Shown here: positions 23,101 to 31,203 of the stretch, piece by piece | Layout of the letters: the number at the start of each line of letters is the position of its first letter | How positions within the stretch are numbered: the stretch's first letter is position 1 | Source: Comamonas koreensis | GTDB lineage: Bacteria; Pseudomonadota; Gammaproteobacteria; Burkholderiales; Burkholderiaceae_C | Length of the DNA stretch: 64,000 nucleotides | Direction of reading: 5' to 3' | Assembly: GCF_021026195.1 (NCBI RefSeq) | Contig: NZ_JAJNCT010000003.1 | Coordinates: 186,001 to 250,000, forward strand | Program-made: the position numbers and the translations under genes | The notes under the pieces: generated by a model | Told to the model about the DNA's origin: nothing | The model's database searches: none | The model's input: the letters and a program-made list of their open reading frames with translations, nothing else

Positions 23101-25087
23101 CAAACTGGGCGGCTGCACGGCTTGTGTGGTGATTACCAATACGCTGCAGGCGGACCTGCAGGCCACCGTGACGGTGATGCCGGGCTCGATCAGCACGACA
23201 GGTGTGGAGCTGGTCTACACCAGCGTGTGCAAGAACAACGGCCCACAAAGCGCACTCCAAGCATCCTGCGTGGTGACTGCTCCTGCGAATGCGCAAACTA
23301 TCTGCGCGCCTGTGAGCCCGGTCGCAACGTTGGCATCGGGTGAGAGCATCACCTGCACCACCAAGCTCACGCCAAGTGCTGAAGGTGACTATGCGGTCAG
23401 CGTGGCGACCAGCAACGACCTGTATGACGCCACACCGGGCAACAACACGGCGACAAGGACGGTCAAGGTCAATACGCCAGCCGAGCTGAACATCACCAAG
23501 ACCCTGGCGCAAGTCAACGGTGCTGCAGTCCCTGACAACTATGCAGCCAAGATCGGTGACACGCTGACCTACCACCTGCGGGTGACCAATGCGGGCGGTA
23601 CCGCCAGCACCATGGAACTGACCGAAACCGTGCCGGAAGGCACCAGGTTCGTCGGTGGCGGGGCCTCTAACCCCGACCAGGGTTGGAGCCTGGCACCCAA
23701 TGCCTGCGACGCGGCAGCCAGCACTTGCACGCAGCGTGTGACGGTGCCAGCGCAAAACGCGGGGGTCCCAGGTGAACAGTCCGTGCAGTTCACAGTGGAA
23801 GTGCTTGCACCCGCCACCAGCAGCGGCAAGATCATCAATACCGTGGTCAGCGATGTGCCAGCCGCTTGCGCGGCCGGTGGCTGTACGGCAGAGACGGTCA
23901 ATGCGGTGGCGGATATGCAAGCGCAGATCACCTCGATTCCGTCTGGCGCCGTGGTGGTGGGCCAAAGCCTGACCATCACCGGTCAGTGCATCAACAACGG
24001 ACCGGTGGATGCCATCAATGCCAGCTGTGTCATGACGGTGAACAACGGTGGCAACAGCATGGCTGCCACTTGCGGCGCCAACGCTAATCTGGCGGTGGGG
24101 GAGAGCATCAGCTGCACGGCGACCTTTGCCGCAGCGGAAGGTGCGATCAGTGCAAGTATTACCGCCGCAACGGAAAGCTACGACAGTGACATCGCCAACA
24201 ACAGCGACACCAAGGCCGTCAACGGCAATACACCTTCGGCAGTGACGGTGACCAATGTGCTGGTGAAGGTCAATGACGCGCCCGTGCCTGCCGGCTATGT
24301 GATCAAGCCCGGCGACAAGCTGACCTACCAGGTCCTGGTCAGCAACACGGGCGGCACGCCGGGCTCGACGGTGCTGACGGAGACCGTGCCTGTGGGAACG
24401 CGCTATGTCGGGACCGACGAAGGGTGGACGGCGGGTTGCGGCGCATCGCGCAGCACCTGCAGCCGGCCAGTGACGGTGCCGGGCGGTAGCGCTCAGGCAC
24501 CCGGCACGGTGGCTTTTGAGTACACCGTGCGCGTGGAGGACACGGTCAGCAGCCCGAATGTGGTGAACATCGTGGACAGCAGTGCACCGGGCAGTTGCAG
24601 TGCGGCCTGCTCGGTGAGCACACCGACGCAAGCGGCGGATATGCAGGTAAGCATGCCCGCGACCATCGATGCCAAGGTGGGCGTGGAGTTCACGCTGACC
24701 TCGGTCTGCCGCAACGCTGGCCCCGCTACGGCAAGCAATGCCCGCTGCGATGTCGGTGGCGCGCCTGCAGGTGCGGTCACGGTGTGCACGCCGACCCAGC
24801 CAGTGGCTGCGCTGGCTGTGGGTGAGTCGATCACCTGCGTCACCAAGTTCACGCCGACGTCGGCTGCTGCCATCACCATCACGACCCGCGCCAGCAGCGA
24901 TGTGTTTGATCCTTCGTTGGCCAATAGCGAGGCTTCTGCATCGGCGGTGTTCACCAACACGCCGCCAACGAATGTACAGCGTGTGCCGGTGAATGCAGCA
25001 TGGGCCATGGCCTTGATGGCGATGCTGCTGGTGCTGTTGGCCGGCATGGCCATGCCCCAACGTCAGCGCCGCCGTCGCCCAGACTGA
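14114..25087 (+). CDS. giant secreted DUF11/prealbumin-like repeat protein with C-terminal sorting-like segment
   Basis: About 3,657 residues. A Sec-type signal peptide (hydrophobic core [15 protein letters not shown], cut near residue 41) is followed by a glycine-rich region (about 41-555) with rung-like stretches such as [19 protein letters not shown] and long GGGG runs. Next come four DUF11-like domains (about 558-1163), three 111-113-residue prealbumin-like repeats (about 1164-1498), a further DUF11-like domain, two 136-138-residue repeats (about 1635-1908), and three super-repeats of 488 residues (1909-3372) with a partial fourth. The C-terminus has [16 protein letters not shown], more hydrophobic residues and an arginine-rich tail. 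The ATG at 14114 is preferred over TTG 14105 because GGGAG lies 9 nt before it. Cysteines are frequent, suggesting disulfides and export. Probable role: surface adhesin or matrix protein; no catalytic domain seen. Confidence 0.85.
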   Translation: MSVFGICVTQGWSCLSAFRWLQARAVLLVALLLLPLGVWAQMCAAPGNDGAGAASGVVNDYFPGAGASTLAAGSSSVSLGTQRTGAANKTLAANDLLLVIQMQDASINAVNSSAYGSGGSGGQGSTSVGSTGLYEFVRVVSVSAGVVTFSPALTNTYRNAAATSTSGQKTYQIVRVPQYTSATVSGVTAPPWNGSTGGVVAIDVRDVLTLNGATVENQANRAIFLAGKGFRGAVGSNGSNRGSRDDWMGDYSTAGGGGGKGEGIAGTPRYLANKVTAYGSKLVNAVASGGIGSVDNTAEGYPGGSRARGAPGNAGGGGADGAPAGTNNNQYNSGGGGGGNYAAGGVGGRPWNYPLVDSGGRGGGGYVGTTAFNRIFLGGGGGAGGTNDGTADNNAYGNNGIACADTGGRCSSGASGGGIVILRAQSVTGTGVIDVRGANGYNVQNDAAGGGGAGGSVIIHSVEGGSAVIDASGGDGGNAWAGNQTNAANRHGPGGGGGGGFIAFSPSSMSVTTTINGGTPGYTTNGTTDNYGAFGNQGGIASFQSPNVPGTLPGASCAVDLRLTKSNGVNIVNAGGQTTYTLTASNVGASPTTGTITIVDKLPQGVTIPAGSLPLTGANAANWSCSGAAGSRLITCTSASAIPAAGSSVFGVTVNIGLLSATGPTATNKAKIGGGGDPLNSTAPTEAAVDACTSNQSPAGCALDVDAVNSPLLSLTNTDNTDVVLAGGTTTYTLTVNNVGNAPTAGTVTVVNALPTGMAYTGATSFTSGLFSCSYTSSSNSVSCSTSSAIAAGSSAAISLPVSIASTAPSALVNLASVGGGSDSSKPNAPTVASTQSCSPAIASEIATGCAADTDAVKRVQLSLTKDDGRFGIYVGGTTTYAFRVSNTGDTASVGTINFRDVLPGPMNWPATLTKTGANAADWICTRVSATEVSCASATPIAAGGVSQFSLLANAGAMTSGSQYMNKARVGGGGDATLATAAPTADQVNACTNNSIPAGCAIDLNTAQTPPTLRLTKTHADPQSKAPGAAVAFTLTVANTGAEALTNTVRVVDVFPAGLSNVTVAATQGIFSCAMGSGADSNVLTCNNTAGALAANASASIAVTATVSATTSTTLVNKAQVGTDNTDPSTSSYPTSTTVAACTALNTPTAGCATDSVPVVPSATLTVVSSVNARAASTDQFSVGISNGGPSATTAGTATSASTAGFAATPGTSYALSETAAGTTNLARYTTSYACTNATAGGTSVAPGTGTTLTLTPQAGDAITCTFTNTPIAPRLTLAKSIVSRALASDQFTVAISNGGPSASTTGTSTTASTTAFTATAGTSYTLSESVLAGANLSRYTSSYSCSNAGVAGTVMPSGTGTSFSLVPQAGDNISCSFSNTAIAPKLTVNTVVSGRILSTDQFTVGINNGGPSATTTGTQTTASAGPTTATAGTSYLLAETAAGTPATNLARYTTTYSCTNATAGGSSVGSGTGTSITVVPQAGDDISCTFTNTPVYPKLSVTKAASPSSFVAGASGQSYRITIAVANGPTTAAISIADSLPTGVTLSGVPTVSGGATLSGCSTSGSTIGACQLASGLANGIYVVTIPVSVAPSATSTGAANTANLGGGGDPSCTAAATTEACDPTTGAVAVKTPANVSLVKSGAATAVAGNSYVYTLALSNSGQTATASNLVVRDQLAPGMVATAVTGANCGTLPSVAGALLSCTVADPVAADGGTASIQLTVTMPSGGGNVVNYAATHPSGSGNPGVDPGPACTSAANVVCASATTASSTPANVSLSKTGAATALTGSSYVYTLTLSNSGQLATGSNLVIKDQLPAGVVATSVSGASCGTLPSSAAALLTCTVAGPVAAGASATVQLTVTLPNAGGTLVNNAATNPTGSGAPGVDPGATCVNSATTFCASHSLAVNTPASLATTNVLTSVNGSPVPAGYLAKPGDVLTYTVTVVNSGGTAGSTDVGQTVPAGTTYTGSGQGWSAGCTDAGTQCTQTVPVGANQTSTVQYTVTVASPGSTATIVDSVTSSVGTCTACQVSTDTQRADMQASVSVSPGTTSATGVELTYTSICKNNGPQTALNAACTVSAPAGAATACTPASPAATLASGSSITCTTKLTPGVVGDYAVSVATSNTLFDPATGNNSATATVKVNTPAALRIVKSLAQVNGAAVPANYAAKIGDKLTYAMLVTNTGGTAGTTVLTETVPEGTQFVGGNAPDLSQGWSQAPQACGAAASTCTQSVTVPALSAEGVAGQQTVQFTVEVLAPATSNGKITNTVVSDLAAACASGTCAVETANAVADMQAQITGIPASAVVGQSVTITGTCANNGPADAVNASCAMAVNNAGTSIAGTCAANADLAMGTNLSCSATFVAGQGTISATINTSTQSYESNTANNTDTKSTVGNTPASLAATNVLTAVNGSPVPAGYLAKPGDVLTYTVSVTNSGGTAGSTEVGQTVPAGTAYSGTGQGWGAGCAAAGTQCAQPVTVAAGQTSTLQYTVTVASPGSTATIVDTATSSVGTCTACQVTTGTQQADMQASVTVTPGTTSTTGVELVYTAVCKNNGPQAALNASCVVTAPAGAQTTCTPTSPAAALASGTSITCTTKFTPSVAGDYAVSVATSNALYDAAPGNNTANATVKVNTPADLHITKTLAQVNGAAVPANYAAKIGDKLTYAMLVTNTGGTSGTTVLTETVPEGTQFVGVSSDPTQGWSEAPQKCEAAGTTCVQSVNVPAQSAEGAAGEKTVEFTVEVIAPATSNGKITNTVLSDVAAACTGTSCSVETNNAVADMQAQITDIPAAAVVVGQSVTITGVCTNKGPADAVNASCEMTVNNGGNSIPASCGANVNLAVNASISCTATFTAVEGAISAVINAATQSYDANPANNTETKSTVGNTAASLVTTNVLTLVNGNAVPPGYLAKPGDVLTYTMTVVNNGGTAGSTEVGQTVPAGTSYTGTGEGWSAGCTAAGTQCAQTVTVAAGEAGKVQYTVTVATPGSTPSIVDTATTKLGGCTACVVITNTLQADLQATVTVMPGSISTTGVELVYTSVCKNNGPQSALQASCVVTAPANAQTICAPVSPVATLASGESITCTTKLTPSAEGDYAVSVATSNDLYDATPGNNTATRTVKVNTPAELNITKTLAQVNGAAVPDNYAAKIGDTLTYHLRVTNAGGTASTMELTETVPEGTRFVGGGASNPDQGWSLAPNACDAAASTCTQRVTVPAQNAGVPGEQSVQFTVEVLAPATSSGKIINTVVSDVPAACAAGGCTAETVNAVADMQAQITSIPSGAVVVGQSLTITGQCINNGPVDAINASCVMTVNNGGNSMAATCGANANLAVGESISCTATFAAAEGAISASITAATESYDSDIANNSDTKAVNGNTPSAVTVTNVLVKVNDAPVPAGYVIKPGDKLTYQVLVSNTGGTPGSTVLTETVPVGTRYVGTDEGWTAGCGASRSTCSRPVTVPGGSAQAPGTVAFEYTVRVEDTVSSPNVVNIVDSSAPGSCSAACSVSTPTQAADMQVSMPATIDAKVGVEFTLTSVCRNAGPATASNARCDVGGAPAGAVTVCTPTQPVAALAVGESITCVTKFTPTSAAAITITTRASSDVFDPSLANSEASASAVFTNTPPTNVQRVPVNAAWAMALMAMLLVLLAGMAMPQRQRRRRPD
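17603..18607 (+). repeat. three tandem prealbumin-like repeats (333, 333 and 339 bp)
   Basis: Units start at 17603, 17936 and 18269, all in frame. Each has the pattern STDQF/ASDQF, NGGPSA, ATAGTSY or ATPGTSY, NLARY/NLSRY, and ends with a [12 protein letters not shown] or SCSFSNT strand. These endings are typical of SpaA/prealbumin-like folds found beside DUF11 domains. Confidence 0.8.
19016..19837 (+). repeat. two tandem DUF11-type repeats of 414 and 408 bp
   Basis: Units start at 19016 and 19430 with PANVSL-K-GAATA and end with a Gly/Pro/Asp loop NPGVDPG or APGVDPG and a cysteine pair. They differ by scattered substitutions and two codons in length. Confidence 0.8.
19838..24229 (+). repeat. 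three tandem super-repeats of exactly 1,464 bp (488 codons)
   Basis: Units run 19838-21301, 21302-22765 and 22766-24229. Each opens with T-(P/A)-ASL--TNVLT-VNG, then three further modules: ADMQASV or ADLQATV, then [16 protein letters not shown], then VADMQAQIT. So each unit contains four DUF11-like domains. Small insertions and deletions inside the units cancel out, so the total length stays the same. Confidence 0.85.
24230..24960 (+). repeat. partial, diverged fourth super-repeat
   Basis: It starts [16 protein letters not shown], follows the first two modules of the 488-codon unit (second module AADMQVSM) and then stops, leading into the C-terminal hydrophobic segment. It is more diverged than the three full units. 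Confidence 0.75.
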
Positions 25088-25110
25088 TCGTTCTTCGCCT
25101 CAGCTTGACT

Positions 25111-25150
25111 GGCCCGGTTGCATGGTTTGCACCGGGCCGGTTTCATTTAT
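25111..25150 (+). terminator. intrinsic terminator after the giant gene
   Basis: GGCCCGG and CCGGGCC, extended by TGCA/TGCA with one bulged T, form a stable stem at 25111-25138 followed by a T-rich stretch. It separates the giant gene from hisI. Confidence 0.75.
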
Positions 25151-25193
25151 GGCTGTTTTCTCCCTGCAATGCGCATAACTGCATTGAATGGGA

Positions 25194-25199
25194 GACAAT
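25194..25199 (+). promoter_or_regulatory. -10-like hexamer GACAAT, 7 nt before hisI
   Basis: GACAAT is followed by seven bases and then the hisI ATG. There is no Shine-Dalgarno sequence, and the -35 is weak or absent. With the terminator upstream, hisI needs its own promoter, and this is the best candidate. Confidence 0.35.
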
Positions 25200-25206
25200 T
25201 CCCCGC

Positions 25207-25596
25207 ATGAACTGGCTCGATCAAGTGAAATGGGACGCGCAGGGCCTGGTGCCCGTCATTGCGCAGGAACAGCACTCCAAGGATGTGCTGATGTTTGCCT
25301 GGATGAACCGCGAGGCGCTGGCCCATACGGCCGAGTTGGGCCGTGCGGTGTACTTCAGCCGCTCGCGCGGCAAGCTGTGGTTCAAGGGCGAGGAATCCGG
25401 CCATGTGCAGACTGTGCACGAGATCCGCATCGACTGTGACAACGATGTGGTGCTGCTGAGCGTGACGCAGACCGGGCACGAGCCGGGCATTGCCTGCCAT
25501 ACCGGCCGCCACAGCTGCTTTTACAGCGTGTTGCGTGATGGCCAGTGGCAAGCGGTCGATCCGGTCTTGAAAGACCCGGAATCGATCTACAAATAA
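25207..25596 (+). CDS. hisI: phosphoribosyl-AMP cyclohydrolase
   Basis: A 129-residue zinc enzyme that opens the adenine ring of phosphoribosyl-AMP, the third step of histidine synthesis. It has [13 protein letters not shown] near the N-terminus, [16 protein letters not shown], metal-binding aspartates in IDCDNDV, and zinc cysteines in [13 protein letters not shown]. Here it is separate from HisE. The start at 25207 is the first codon giving the family N-terminus [10 protein letters not shown]; the frame stays open upstream into the giant gene's end but without coding sense. Confidence 0.97.
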   Translation: MNWLDQVKWDAQGLVPVIAQEQHSKDVLMFAWMNREALAHTAELGRAVYFSRSRGKLWFKGEESGHVQTVHEIRIDCDNDVVLLSVTQTGHEPGIACHTGRHSCFYSVLRDGQWQAVDPVLKDPESIYK

Positions 25597-25645
25597 GCCC
25601 TGTCCCAGGACTGTCTTCTTCGGCCGCCCTGGGCGGCTGCTTCGC

Positions 25646-25651
25646 TATATT
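25646..25651 (+). promoter_or_regulatory. -10-like hexamer TATATT, 6 nt before hisE
   Basis: TATATT lies 6 nt before the hisE ATG, after a GCCGCC/GGCGGC hairpin (near 25623-25637) in the hisI-hisE gap. No Shine-Dalgarno sequence is visible. It may be an internal promoter with almost no leader. Confidence 0.3.
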
Positions 25652-25657
25652 TTCGTT

Positions 25658-26062
25658 ATGACCGATACCTCTTCTCCCGCTGCCATGTCCTCTACCGATG
25701 CCTTGATGCGTCTGGCCGAGGTGCTGGAATCGCGCAAACCCGCTAATGGCGGCGATCCCGAGGCCAGCTATGTGGCCCGCTTGCTGCACAAAGGCCCGGA
25801 TGCCTTTTTGAAGAAGGTGGGCGAGGAGGCGACTGAGGTGGTGATGGCCGCCAAGGATGTGGACCACGGGGCACCCGCCTCCAAATTGGTGTACGAAGTG
25901 GCCGATCTGTGGTTTCATACGATGGTGGCACTGGCCCACTATGGCCTGAGCCCCGCCGATGTGGTGAACGAACTGGCACGCCGCGAGGGCCTCAGCGGCC
26001 TGGAAGAGAAGGCGATGCGCAAGGTAAAGGACCGTGAAGCTGAAGAAGGGAGTTCCGCATGA
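25658..26062 (+). CDS. hisE: phosphoribosyl-ATP pyrophosphatase
   Basis: A 134-residue all-alpha NTP pyrophosphohydrolase that turns phosphoribosyl-ATP into phosphoribosyl-AMP, the second step of the pathway. The metal-binding pattern is seen in [16 protein letters not shown] and [17 protein letters not shown], with [17 protein letters not shown] before it. The first 15-20 residues are a variable Ser/Ala-rich leader, and an internal ATG ([15 protein letters not shown]) is an alternative start. The gene overlaps the next one by ATGA. Confidence 0.95.
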   Translation: MTDTSSPAAMSSTDALMRLAEVLESRKPANGGDPEASYVARLLHKGPDAFLKKVGEEATEVVMAAKDVDHGAPASKLVYEVADLWFHTMVALAHYGLSPADVVNELARREGLSGLEEKAMRKVKDREAEEGSSA

Positions 26063-26448
26063 ATGACGTTGTCGACGTGAAGACCGTGGATTCTGCCGCG
26101 ATGGAAAGCCTCAAGACCTGGGGCTGGGTCAGCTACCTGCTGCACCTGATTGTGGCTGTGGCCGCTGTAGTGCCTACCGCGCAGGCCAGCATCGTGCTGC
26201 TGGTGATTGCACTGGTCATTGACCTGGTCAAGCGCGGCGATGCGCAGGGCACCTGGCAGCAAAGCCACTTCTCGTGGCGCATTCGCAGCGTCATCTGGGC
26301 TGGCATTTTGTATGTCGTCACGGCACCGCTGTGGATCCTGTTCTTCATTCCCGGCTGGATCGCCTGGACCATCATTTCTATCTGGTTCCTCTACCGCATC
26401 GTGCGTGGCATGGTGACAATGAACAAAGACCAGGCCATCGATGGCTAG
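26059..26448 (+). CDS. small multi-pass membrane protein, function unknown
   Basis: 129 residues with three or four hydrophobic segments (about 27-40, 45-56, 78-100 and 105-118). Between them lies a polar stretch, [16 protein letters not shown]. The SHF-WRIR pattern and layout resemble small DUF4870-type membrane proteins, but I cannot name the family firmly. It is translationally coupled to hisE by ATGA and overlaps the patatin gene by eight bases, so it is part of the hisI-E transcript. I know of no role in histidine synthesis for such proteins. Confidence 0.7.
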   Translation: MNDVVDVKTVDSAAMESLKTWGWVSYLLHLIVAVAAVVPTAQASIVLLVIALVIDLVKRGDAQGTWQQSHFSWRIRSVIWAGILYVVTAPLWILFFIPGWIAWTIISIWFLYRIVRGMVTMNKDQAIDG

Positions 26449-27541
26449 CCACACACCAGCACCCGAGGTGCCGGAGTCAGCGGTACCCGCAGAGACTGAA
26501 GCGCCCAGACGGCTGCCCCGCTCGAAGGGGGTGGACGAGAACACGCCGCCCATCAGCCTGGCCCTGCAGGGCGGCGGCTCGCATGGGGCCTTCACCTGGG
26601 GTGTGCTCGATGCCTTGCTGGCCGACCGCAGCCTGTGGGTCGAAGGTATCAGTGGCACCAGCGCTGGGGCCATGAATGCCGTGGTGATGGCCTATGGCTA
26701 CGGCAAGGCGGCCGCGACAGAGAGTGACAAGCGCAAAGCCCATGATGCGGGCTGCGAGTCGGCCCGCGAATCCCTCAAACAGTTCTGGGAAGGCGTGGGC
26801 ACCATGGGCAGCCTGATGGCGGGCGTGCCGATGGCCGGCAAGGCCATCTGGGACATGATGAGCCAGTGGCTCTCGCCCTACCAGACCAACCCCCTCGATA
26901 TCAACCCCTTGCGGCGACTGCTGGAAAAGGTGGTGGATTTTGACTTTCTCCAGCATGAGCAGGGCCGCAATGCGCCCCGCGTGTTTGTCTGTGCCACCAA
27001 TGTGCGCACCGGCAAGGGGGAGGTTTTCAGCGGCAAGCGGCTGACGGCCGATGCGGTGATGGCCTCGGCCTGCCTGCCGATGATGTACAAGGCGGTCGAG
27101 ATCAAGGACCAGTACTACTGGGATGGCGGCTACTCCGGCAACCCCTTGCTCTACCCCCTGATCTACCAGACGGGCAACAGCGATGTGCTGCTGGTGCAGC
27201 TCAACCCGATTGAGTACAACGAGGTGCCGACCAACGTCCAGGAGATCATGGACCGCATCAATGAGATCACCTTCAACGCCAGCTTGCTGGCTGAGTTGCG
27301 CGCCATGGGCTTTGTGCGCCGGCTTTTGGATGAAGGCAAGCTGGACCGGGAGCGCTACAAGTACATGCTGATGCACCATGTGGATGGCGGGTCCGTGCTC
27401 AAGAGCTATGGTGCGTCGAGCAAGAACCGCTCCGATGCGCCTTTTGTGCGTGAGCTGTGCGAACGCGGGCGTGTCTCCGGCGAGAATTGGCTCACCAAGC
27501 ACCGGGCGGATGTCGGGGTGCGTTCTGGTTTCAAGGTGTAA
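26441..27541 (+). CDS. patatin-like phospholipase
   Basis: A 366-residue patatin-family hydrolase with the full catalytic set: oxyanion loop LQGGGSHGAFTWGVLDALL, nucleophile elbow GTSAGAMNAVV, and catalytic aspartate in DGGYSGNPLLYP. The roughly 45 residues before the core are Pro/Glu-rich with no signal peptide, so it is probably cytoplasmic or membrane-peripheral. It should hydrolyse phospholipid or lysophospholipid acyl esters; the exact substrate is unknown. Coupled by overlap to the small membrane protein gene. Confidence 0.9.
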   Translation: MASHTPAPEVPESAVPAETEAPRRLPRSKGVDENTPPISLALQGGGSHGAFTWGVLDALLADRSLWVEGISGTSAGAMNAVVMAYGYGKAAATESDKRKAHDAGCESARESLKQFWEGVGTMGSLMAGVPMAGKAIWDMMSQWLSPYQTNPLDINPLRRLLEKVVDFDFLQHEQGRNAPRVFVCATNVRTGKGEVFSGKRLTADAVMASACLPMMYKAVEIKDQYYWDGGYSGNPLLYPLIYQTGNSDVLLVQLNPIEYNEVPTNVQEIMDRINEITFNASLLAELRAMGFVRRLLDEGKLDRERYKYMLMHHVDGGSVLKSYGASSKNRSDAPFVRELCERGRVSGENWLTKHRADVGVRSGFKV

Positions 27542-27631
27542 TCCACTGGATGTTGGCACGGTTGCTGCTTGCTCCGTGCATGTTATTACGGGGCTGCCTG
27601 CGGAGCCCATGTTTTGAGAGATAAGAAGTCT

Positions 27632-27988
27632 ATGCACGATCCCGACTGCCTTTTTTGCAAAATCATTGCCGGCCAGATCCCGTCGAGCAAGGTCTATGAA
27701 GACGAAGACATGCTGGTGTTCAAGGACATCCATCCGGCAGCTCCCGTGCATTTGTTGATGGTGCCCAAGTTGCATATTGCATCGATGGCGCAGGTGGGTG
27801 CAGAGCAGGCACCACTGCTGGGCCGCATGTTGGCCAAGGCGCCACAACTGGCGCTGGATAACGGCTGCAACCCCTATCCGCAAGGTGGTTTCCGGCTGAT
27901 GGTCAACACCGGCGAAGAGGGCGGCCAGGAAGTGCACCACCTGCACATTCACCTGCTGGGCGGCCCGCGACCCTGGAAAAAGGGCTGA
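27632..27988 (+). CDS. HIT-family protein (Hint/HinT-like)
   Basis: A 118-residue histidine-triad nucleotide hydrolase. It has CLFCKIIAGQIPSSKVYED at the N-terminus and the triad HHLHIHLLGG near the C-terminus, with FRLMVNTGEEGGQEV before it. Hint-type enzymes hydrolyse adenosine phosphoramidates and aminoacyl-AMP. The start at 27632 is chosen from the family N-terminus and an AGATAAGAAG purine stretch upstream. Its place between the his genes and tatABC is common in Comamonadaceae. Confidence 0.93.
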   Translation: MHDPDCLFCKIIAGQIPSSKVYEDEDMLVFKDIHPAAPVHLLMVPKLHIASMAQVGAEQAPLLGRMLAKAPQLALDNGCNPYPQGGFRLMVNTGEEGGQEVHHLHIHLLGGPRPWKKG

Positions 27989-28041
27989 GCCCTGCGCTGG
28001 CAGAGGGGGAAGCCCTCGCCCTGTGACAGTATTACGAAACC

Positions 28042-28064
28042 TTTAGATGCCCAAGGCGTCTAAA
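28042..28064. promoter_or_regulatory. 10-bp hairpin upstream of tatA
   Basis: Arms TTTAGATGCC and GGCGTCTAAA pair with one wobble across a CAA loop. The second arm overlaps a -10-like TAAAAT (28061-28066). AGGAGAA lies a few bases before the tatA ATG. It could be a terminator for the HIT gene or an operator over the tat promoter; I cannot choose between them. Confidence 0.35.
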
Positions 28065-28090
28065 ATGCGCATATTCGCTAGGAGAATTTC

Positions 28091-28342
28091 ATGGGTTCCT
28101 TTTCTGTTTGGCATTGGCTGATTGTTCTGCTCATCGTGGTGCTGGTATTTGGTACCAAGAAGCTCAAGAACATCGGCACCGATCTGGGTGGTGCCGTCAA
28201 GGGCTTCAAGGATGGCATCAAGGACGGCAGTGACTCGGCCTCGCCCGCTGCCCCCGCGACGACCACTGCACAGCAGGTGGGCCAGTCGCCCGTCGCTGAC
28301 AAGAACTCCACCATCGACGTCGAAGCCAAGAACAAGGGCTGA
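28091..28342 (+). CDS. tatA: Sec-independent protein translocase subunit TatA
   Basis: An 83-residue TatA with one N-terminal membrane helix ([17 protein letters not shown]), the FGTKKL hinge and an amphipathic helix ([19 protein letters not shown]), then a polar tail. TatA oligomers form the pore for folded twin-arginine proteins. First gene of tatABC. Likely clients in this window are the Rieske protein PetA and the lytic transglycosylase at 58.9 kb. Confidence 0.96.
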   Translation: MGSFSVWHWLIVLLIVVLVFGTKKLKNIGTDLGGAVKGFKDGIKDGSDSASPAAPATTTAQQVGQSPVADKNSTIDVEAKNKG

Positions 28343-28407
28343 TGTGCGCATGACAGGGGCTGCGGGCAAGCCGCAGCAACCGCTTTTGTGCATTCGATGG
28401 GGTTGGA

Positions 28408-28929
28408 ATGTTTGATCTCGGTATCTCCAAGATGGCCTTGATCGGTGCGGTGGCACTGATCGTCATTGGCCCTGAAAAACTGCCGCGCGTTGCGCGCACG
28501 GTAGGCACCTTGCTCGGCAAGGCGCAGCGCTATGTCAACGACGTCAAGTCCGAGGTCAACCGCTCGATGGAACTCGACGAGCTGCGCAAGATGAAGGAGA
28601 ACGTCGAGTCGGCCGCGCGGGATGTGGAAAACACCATCCGCACCAATTCGGCAGATTTCGAGAAAAACCTCAACGACCAGGCCAATGGCTTGGCTTCATC
28701 GGGCAGCGACGACAGCTTCTACACCGCAGATCCCTATGCCGAGAGCTATGACAGTGGCTCGGCATCGACGGTGGCGCCGGTCTACCACCACCCGCGCAAG
28801 AACTGGCGCGTAAAGCGCGGGGCCACGCCCCAGTGGTACAAGCACCAAGCGGGTGTGCGCACCCATGTGCAATCGGGCGCGGCACGCGTGGCACGTTTCC
28901 GGCCCAAAAAGCCATCGTCTGGCCTGTGA
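28408..28929 (+). CDS. tatB: Sec-independent protein translocase subunit TatB
   Basis: A 173-residue TatB. It starts [21 protein letters not shown], continues with the [12 protein letters not shown] hinge/amphipathic region, and has a long helical, charged cytoplasmic part. The last 45 residues are basic ([17 protein letters not shown]), as often seen in beta-proteobacterial TatB. TatB with TatC forms the receptor for twin-arginine signal peptides. It lies 65 bp after tatA. Confidence 0.95.
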   Translation: MFDLGISKMALIGAVALIVIGPEKLPRVARTVGTLLGKAQRYVNDVKSEVNRSMELDELRKMKENVESAARDVENTIRTNSADFEKNLNDQANGLASSGSDDSFYTADPYAESYDSGSASTVAPVYHHPRKNWRVKRGATPQWYKHQAGVRTHVQSGAARVARFRPKKPSSGL

Positions 28930-29067
28930 TGGCGCCCGCAACGCAGCCCGCTCCGGGAGCCGCGCGTTGGCATGTTTTCTCACTGGTATTTCCATCGGCC
29001 CGCCATCGTGCAGCCTGCGCTAACGCGCTGTGCTCAGGCGAGGCCATGATTCGCAACAGATATCCCC

Positions 29068-29862
29068 ATGTCCGAAACCCCTTCTAAAGAAGACGAGCTG
29101 GCCGGCACCGAGCAGCCCTTTGTGCAGCACCTGATGGAGCTGCGCGATAGGCTGCTTTACAGCATTGGTGGTGTGCTGGTGGCACTGGTGTTGCTGGCCA
29201 TCTGGCCCGGTCCCGACGGGCTGATGAACTTTATTGCGCATCCCATCAAGATGCATATGCCGCCTGATGCCAAGCTGATTGCCGTGGGCGTGTTCTCGCC
29301 CTTTATCGTGCCGCTGAAGGTGCTGGGCATGGCAGCGATTTTGCTGGCCTTGCCCTGGATCATGTACCAGCTCTGGGCCTTTGTGGCCCCGGGCCTGTAC
29401 ATGCATGAGCGCAAGTTTGCGCTGCCGCTGATCTTCTTTGGCAGCCTGCTGGCCTATGCCGGCATTGCCTTTGTGCAGCTGTTTGTGCTTGATCGCATGT
29501 TTGGCTTTATCCAGCACTTCACGCCGTCGAGCGTGGCGGCCACACCCGATATTGCTTCTTATGTTGAAGCGATCTTGTCGCTCTACCTGGCCTTTGGCCT
29601 GGCCTTCCAGGTGCCCATTGTGGTGATCTTGCTGGTGCGCCTGGGTATCGTGGAGATCGCCAAGCTCAAGTCGTTCCGGGGCTATTTCATCGTGCTGTCC
29701 TTTGTCATCGCGGCCGTGGTCACCCCGCCGGACGTGCTGTCGCAGATTTCGCTGGCCGTGCCCATGTGCATTCTGTATGAGGTCGGTATCCTGGGCGCCA
29801 CCTGGTTCTCGCGCAACCAGCCCAAGAAGGAAGAAGAGACCGACGCTGACGCAGCCGCCTGA
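29068..29862 (+). CDS. tatC: Sec-independent protein translocase subunit TatC
   Basis: A 264-residue six-helix membrane protein, the main binding site of the twin-arginine motif. The N-terminal signature QPFVQHLMELRDRLL is present, as are FAPGLY-type (VAPGLYMHERK) and FVIAAVVTPPDVLSQ segments. The start ATG at 29068 gives MSETPSKEDEL. It is separated from tatB by 138 bp with no gene; an overlapping start upstream is not supported. Confidence 0.96.
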   Translation: MSETPSKEDELAGTEQPFVQHLMELRDRLLYSIGGVLVALVLLAIWPGPDGLMNFIAHPIKMHMPPDAKLIAVGVFSPFIVPLKVLGMAAILLALPWIMYQLWAFVAPGLYMHERKFALPLIFFGSLLAYAGIAFVQLFVLDRMFGFIQHFTPSSVAATPDIASYVEAILSLYLAFGLAFQVPIVVILLVRLGIVEIAKLKSFRGYFIVLSFVIAAVVTPPDVLSQISLAVPMCILYEVGILGATWFSRNQPKKEEETDADAAA

Positions 29863-29887
29863 TCGCCGCCAGCCCATCAAATAAGCC

Positions 29888-29923
29888 AAAGCCCCGTGCT
29901 GACCTGAGGTCAGACGGGGCTTT
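29888..29923. terminator. bidirectional intrinsic terminator between tatC and the HtrA-type gene
   Basis: Outer arms AAAGCCCCGT and ACGGGGCTTT, with an inner CTGACC/GGTCAG stem. A-tract and T-tract on the two sides allow it to act in both directions between convergent genes. Confidence 0.88.
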
Positions 29924-30039
29924 GTTGTTGGTAGGGCTGGAGCAGCGTAGTTGCGGAGGTGGGGCTCGATAGCCAAGCTCCTTGTCTAGCTCAAGAAGGA
30001 CCAAAGGCGAGGGCGCCGCCAACGCGCCCTGCCAAAGCT

Positions 30040-31203
30040 CTAACGCCGGCCTTGAGGCATCGCGCGGTTGTTGACCGGGCGCGTGCCGGGGGTGATCGGC
30101 AGGGTCAGGCTCTGGTCGCCACGGCGCAGCTGTACTTCAGACGTGGTACCGGGTACAAGGGCAGCCACGGCGGTCAGCAAGCTTTGCACATGGTGAACCT
30201 GCATGTCGCCGATCTGGGTGATCACATCACCCGGGCGGATGCCGGCATTGGCGGCGGGGCCGCTTTGCAGCACGCCGGTGATGATCACGCCGGTGTCGGC
30301 CTTGACACCAAAGGTTTCGGCCAGCTCGGGTGTCAGGTCGTTGGGCTCCACGCCAATCCAGCCGCGGGTGACCTTGCCGTCGCGCACGATACTGTCGAGC
30401 ACGTTCTTGGCCAGCGCGATGGGGATCGCAAAGCCAATGCCCATGCTGCCGCCCGAGCGCGAATAGATGGCGGTGTTGATGCCGACCAGATTGCCGTTGA
30501 CATCGACCAGCGCGCCGCCCGAGTTGCCGGGGTTGATGGCTGCATCGGTCTGGATGAAGTTCTCAAAGGTGTTGATGCCCAACTCGCTGCGGCCCAACGC
30601 GCTGATGATGCCGCTGGTGACGGTCTGGCCTACACCAAAGGGGTTGCCAATGGCCAGCACCTGGTCGCCGACCTCGGCCGAATCCGAATTGCCCAGCACG
30701 ATGACGGGCAGCTTGTCCAGGCTGATTTTGAGGATGGCCAGGTCCGTCTCGGGATCGGTGCCTATGACCGTACCCTTGGCTTTGCGGCCATCGGTCAGGG
30801 TCACCTCGATGTCATCGGCGGCTTCCACCACATGGTTGTTGGTGAGCACATAGCCATCGGGGCTGACGATCACGCCGCTGCCCAGGCCCGCCTGGTTCTG
30901 CACGCCCTGGTCGCCAAAGAAGAACTGGAACCAGGGATCATTGGCGCGCGGGTGGCGCACTGCCGTGCTGGTATTGATGCTGACCACGGCAGGCGAGGCC
31001 TTTTTGGCGGCAGGGCTAAAGCTGCTGGTGGCCACACTGGCGCGGTTGGCCTCACTTTGCGGCGCCTCGATCAAGGCAATCCCCGCATTACTGCGTACTG
31101 CGTTGTTGCGCTGCAGCCAGCCCGGTTGCAAGGTGGCAACGATAAAGTACAGGGCCAGCAAGACGGTGACCGATTGCGCGAAAAGGAGCCAGAGGCGTTT
31201 CAT
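30040..31203 (-). CDS. HtrA/DegS-type serine protease with one PDZ domain
   Basis: 387 residues: an N-terminal membrane anchor (RLWLLFAQSVTVLLALYFIVA), a trypsin-like domain with the triad His in LTNNHVVEA, Asp in DPETDLAIL and Ser in INPGNSGGAL, then one PDZ domain at the C-terminus. A single PDZ plus an anchor fits DegS-like or MucD/AlgW-like periplasmic quality-control proteases. The start is placed at the ATG giving MKRLWLLF; an upstream ATG adds 21 residues without support. Its usual role is sensing misfolded outer-membrane proteins, but the exact target is not readable here. Confidence 0.92.
   Translation of the reverse strand: MKRLWLLFAQSVTVLLALYFIVATLQPGWLQRNNAVRSNAGIALIEAPQSEANRASVATSSFSPAAKKASPAVVSINTSTAVRHPRANDPWFQFFFGDQGVQNQAGLGSGVIVSPDGYVLTNNHVVEAADDIEVTLTDGRKAKGTVIGTDPETDLAILKISLDKLPVIVLGNSDSAEVGDQVLAIGNPFGVGQTVTSGIISALGRSELGINTFENFIQTDAAINPGNSGGALVDVNGNLVGINTAIYSRSGGSMGIGFAIPIALAKNVLDSIVRDGKVTRGWIGVEPNDLTPELAETFGVKADTGVIITGVLQSGPAANAGIRPGDVITQIGDMQVHHVQSLLTAVAALVPGTTSEVQLRRGDQSLTLPITPGTRPVNNRAMPQGRR

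Noticed and set aside
17603-24960. CRISPR-like or mobile-element repeat array
   Set aside because: The repeats are long, in frame, diverged and coding. No short identical repeats with unique spacers are present, and no transposase, integrase or terminal inverted repeats were seen.
16202-25060. Very long minus-strand open frames (over 1,100 codons each) antisense to the giant repeat gene
   Set aside because: They mirror the codon pattern of the repeat gene, are rich in Gly/Ala/His/Arg with no known domain, and repeat with the same period. They are shadows of the plus-strand gene.
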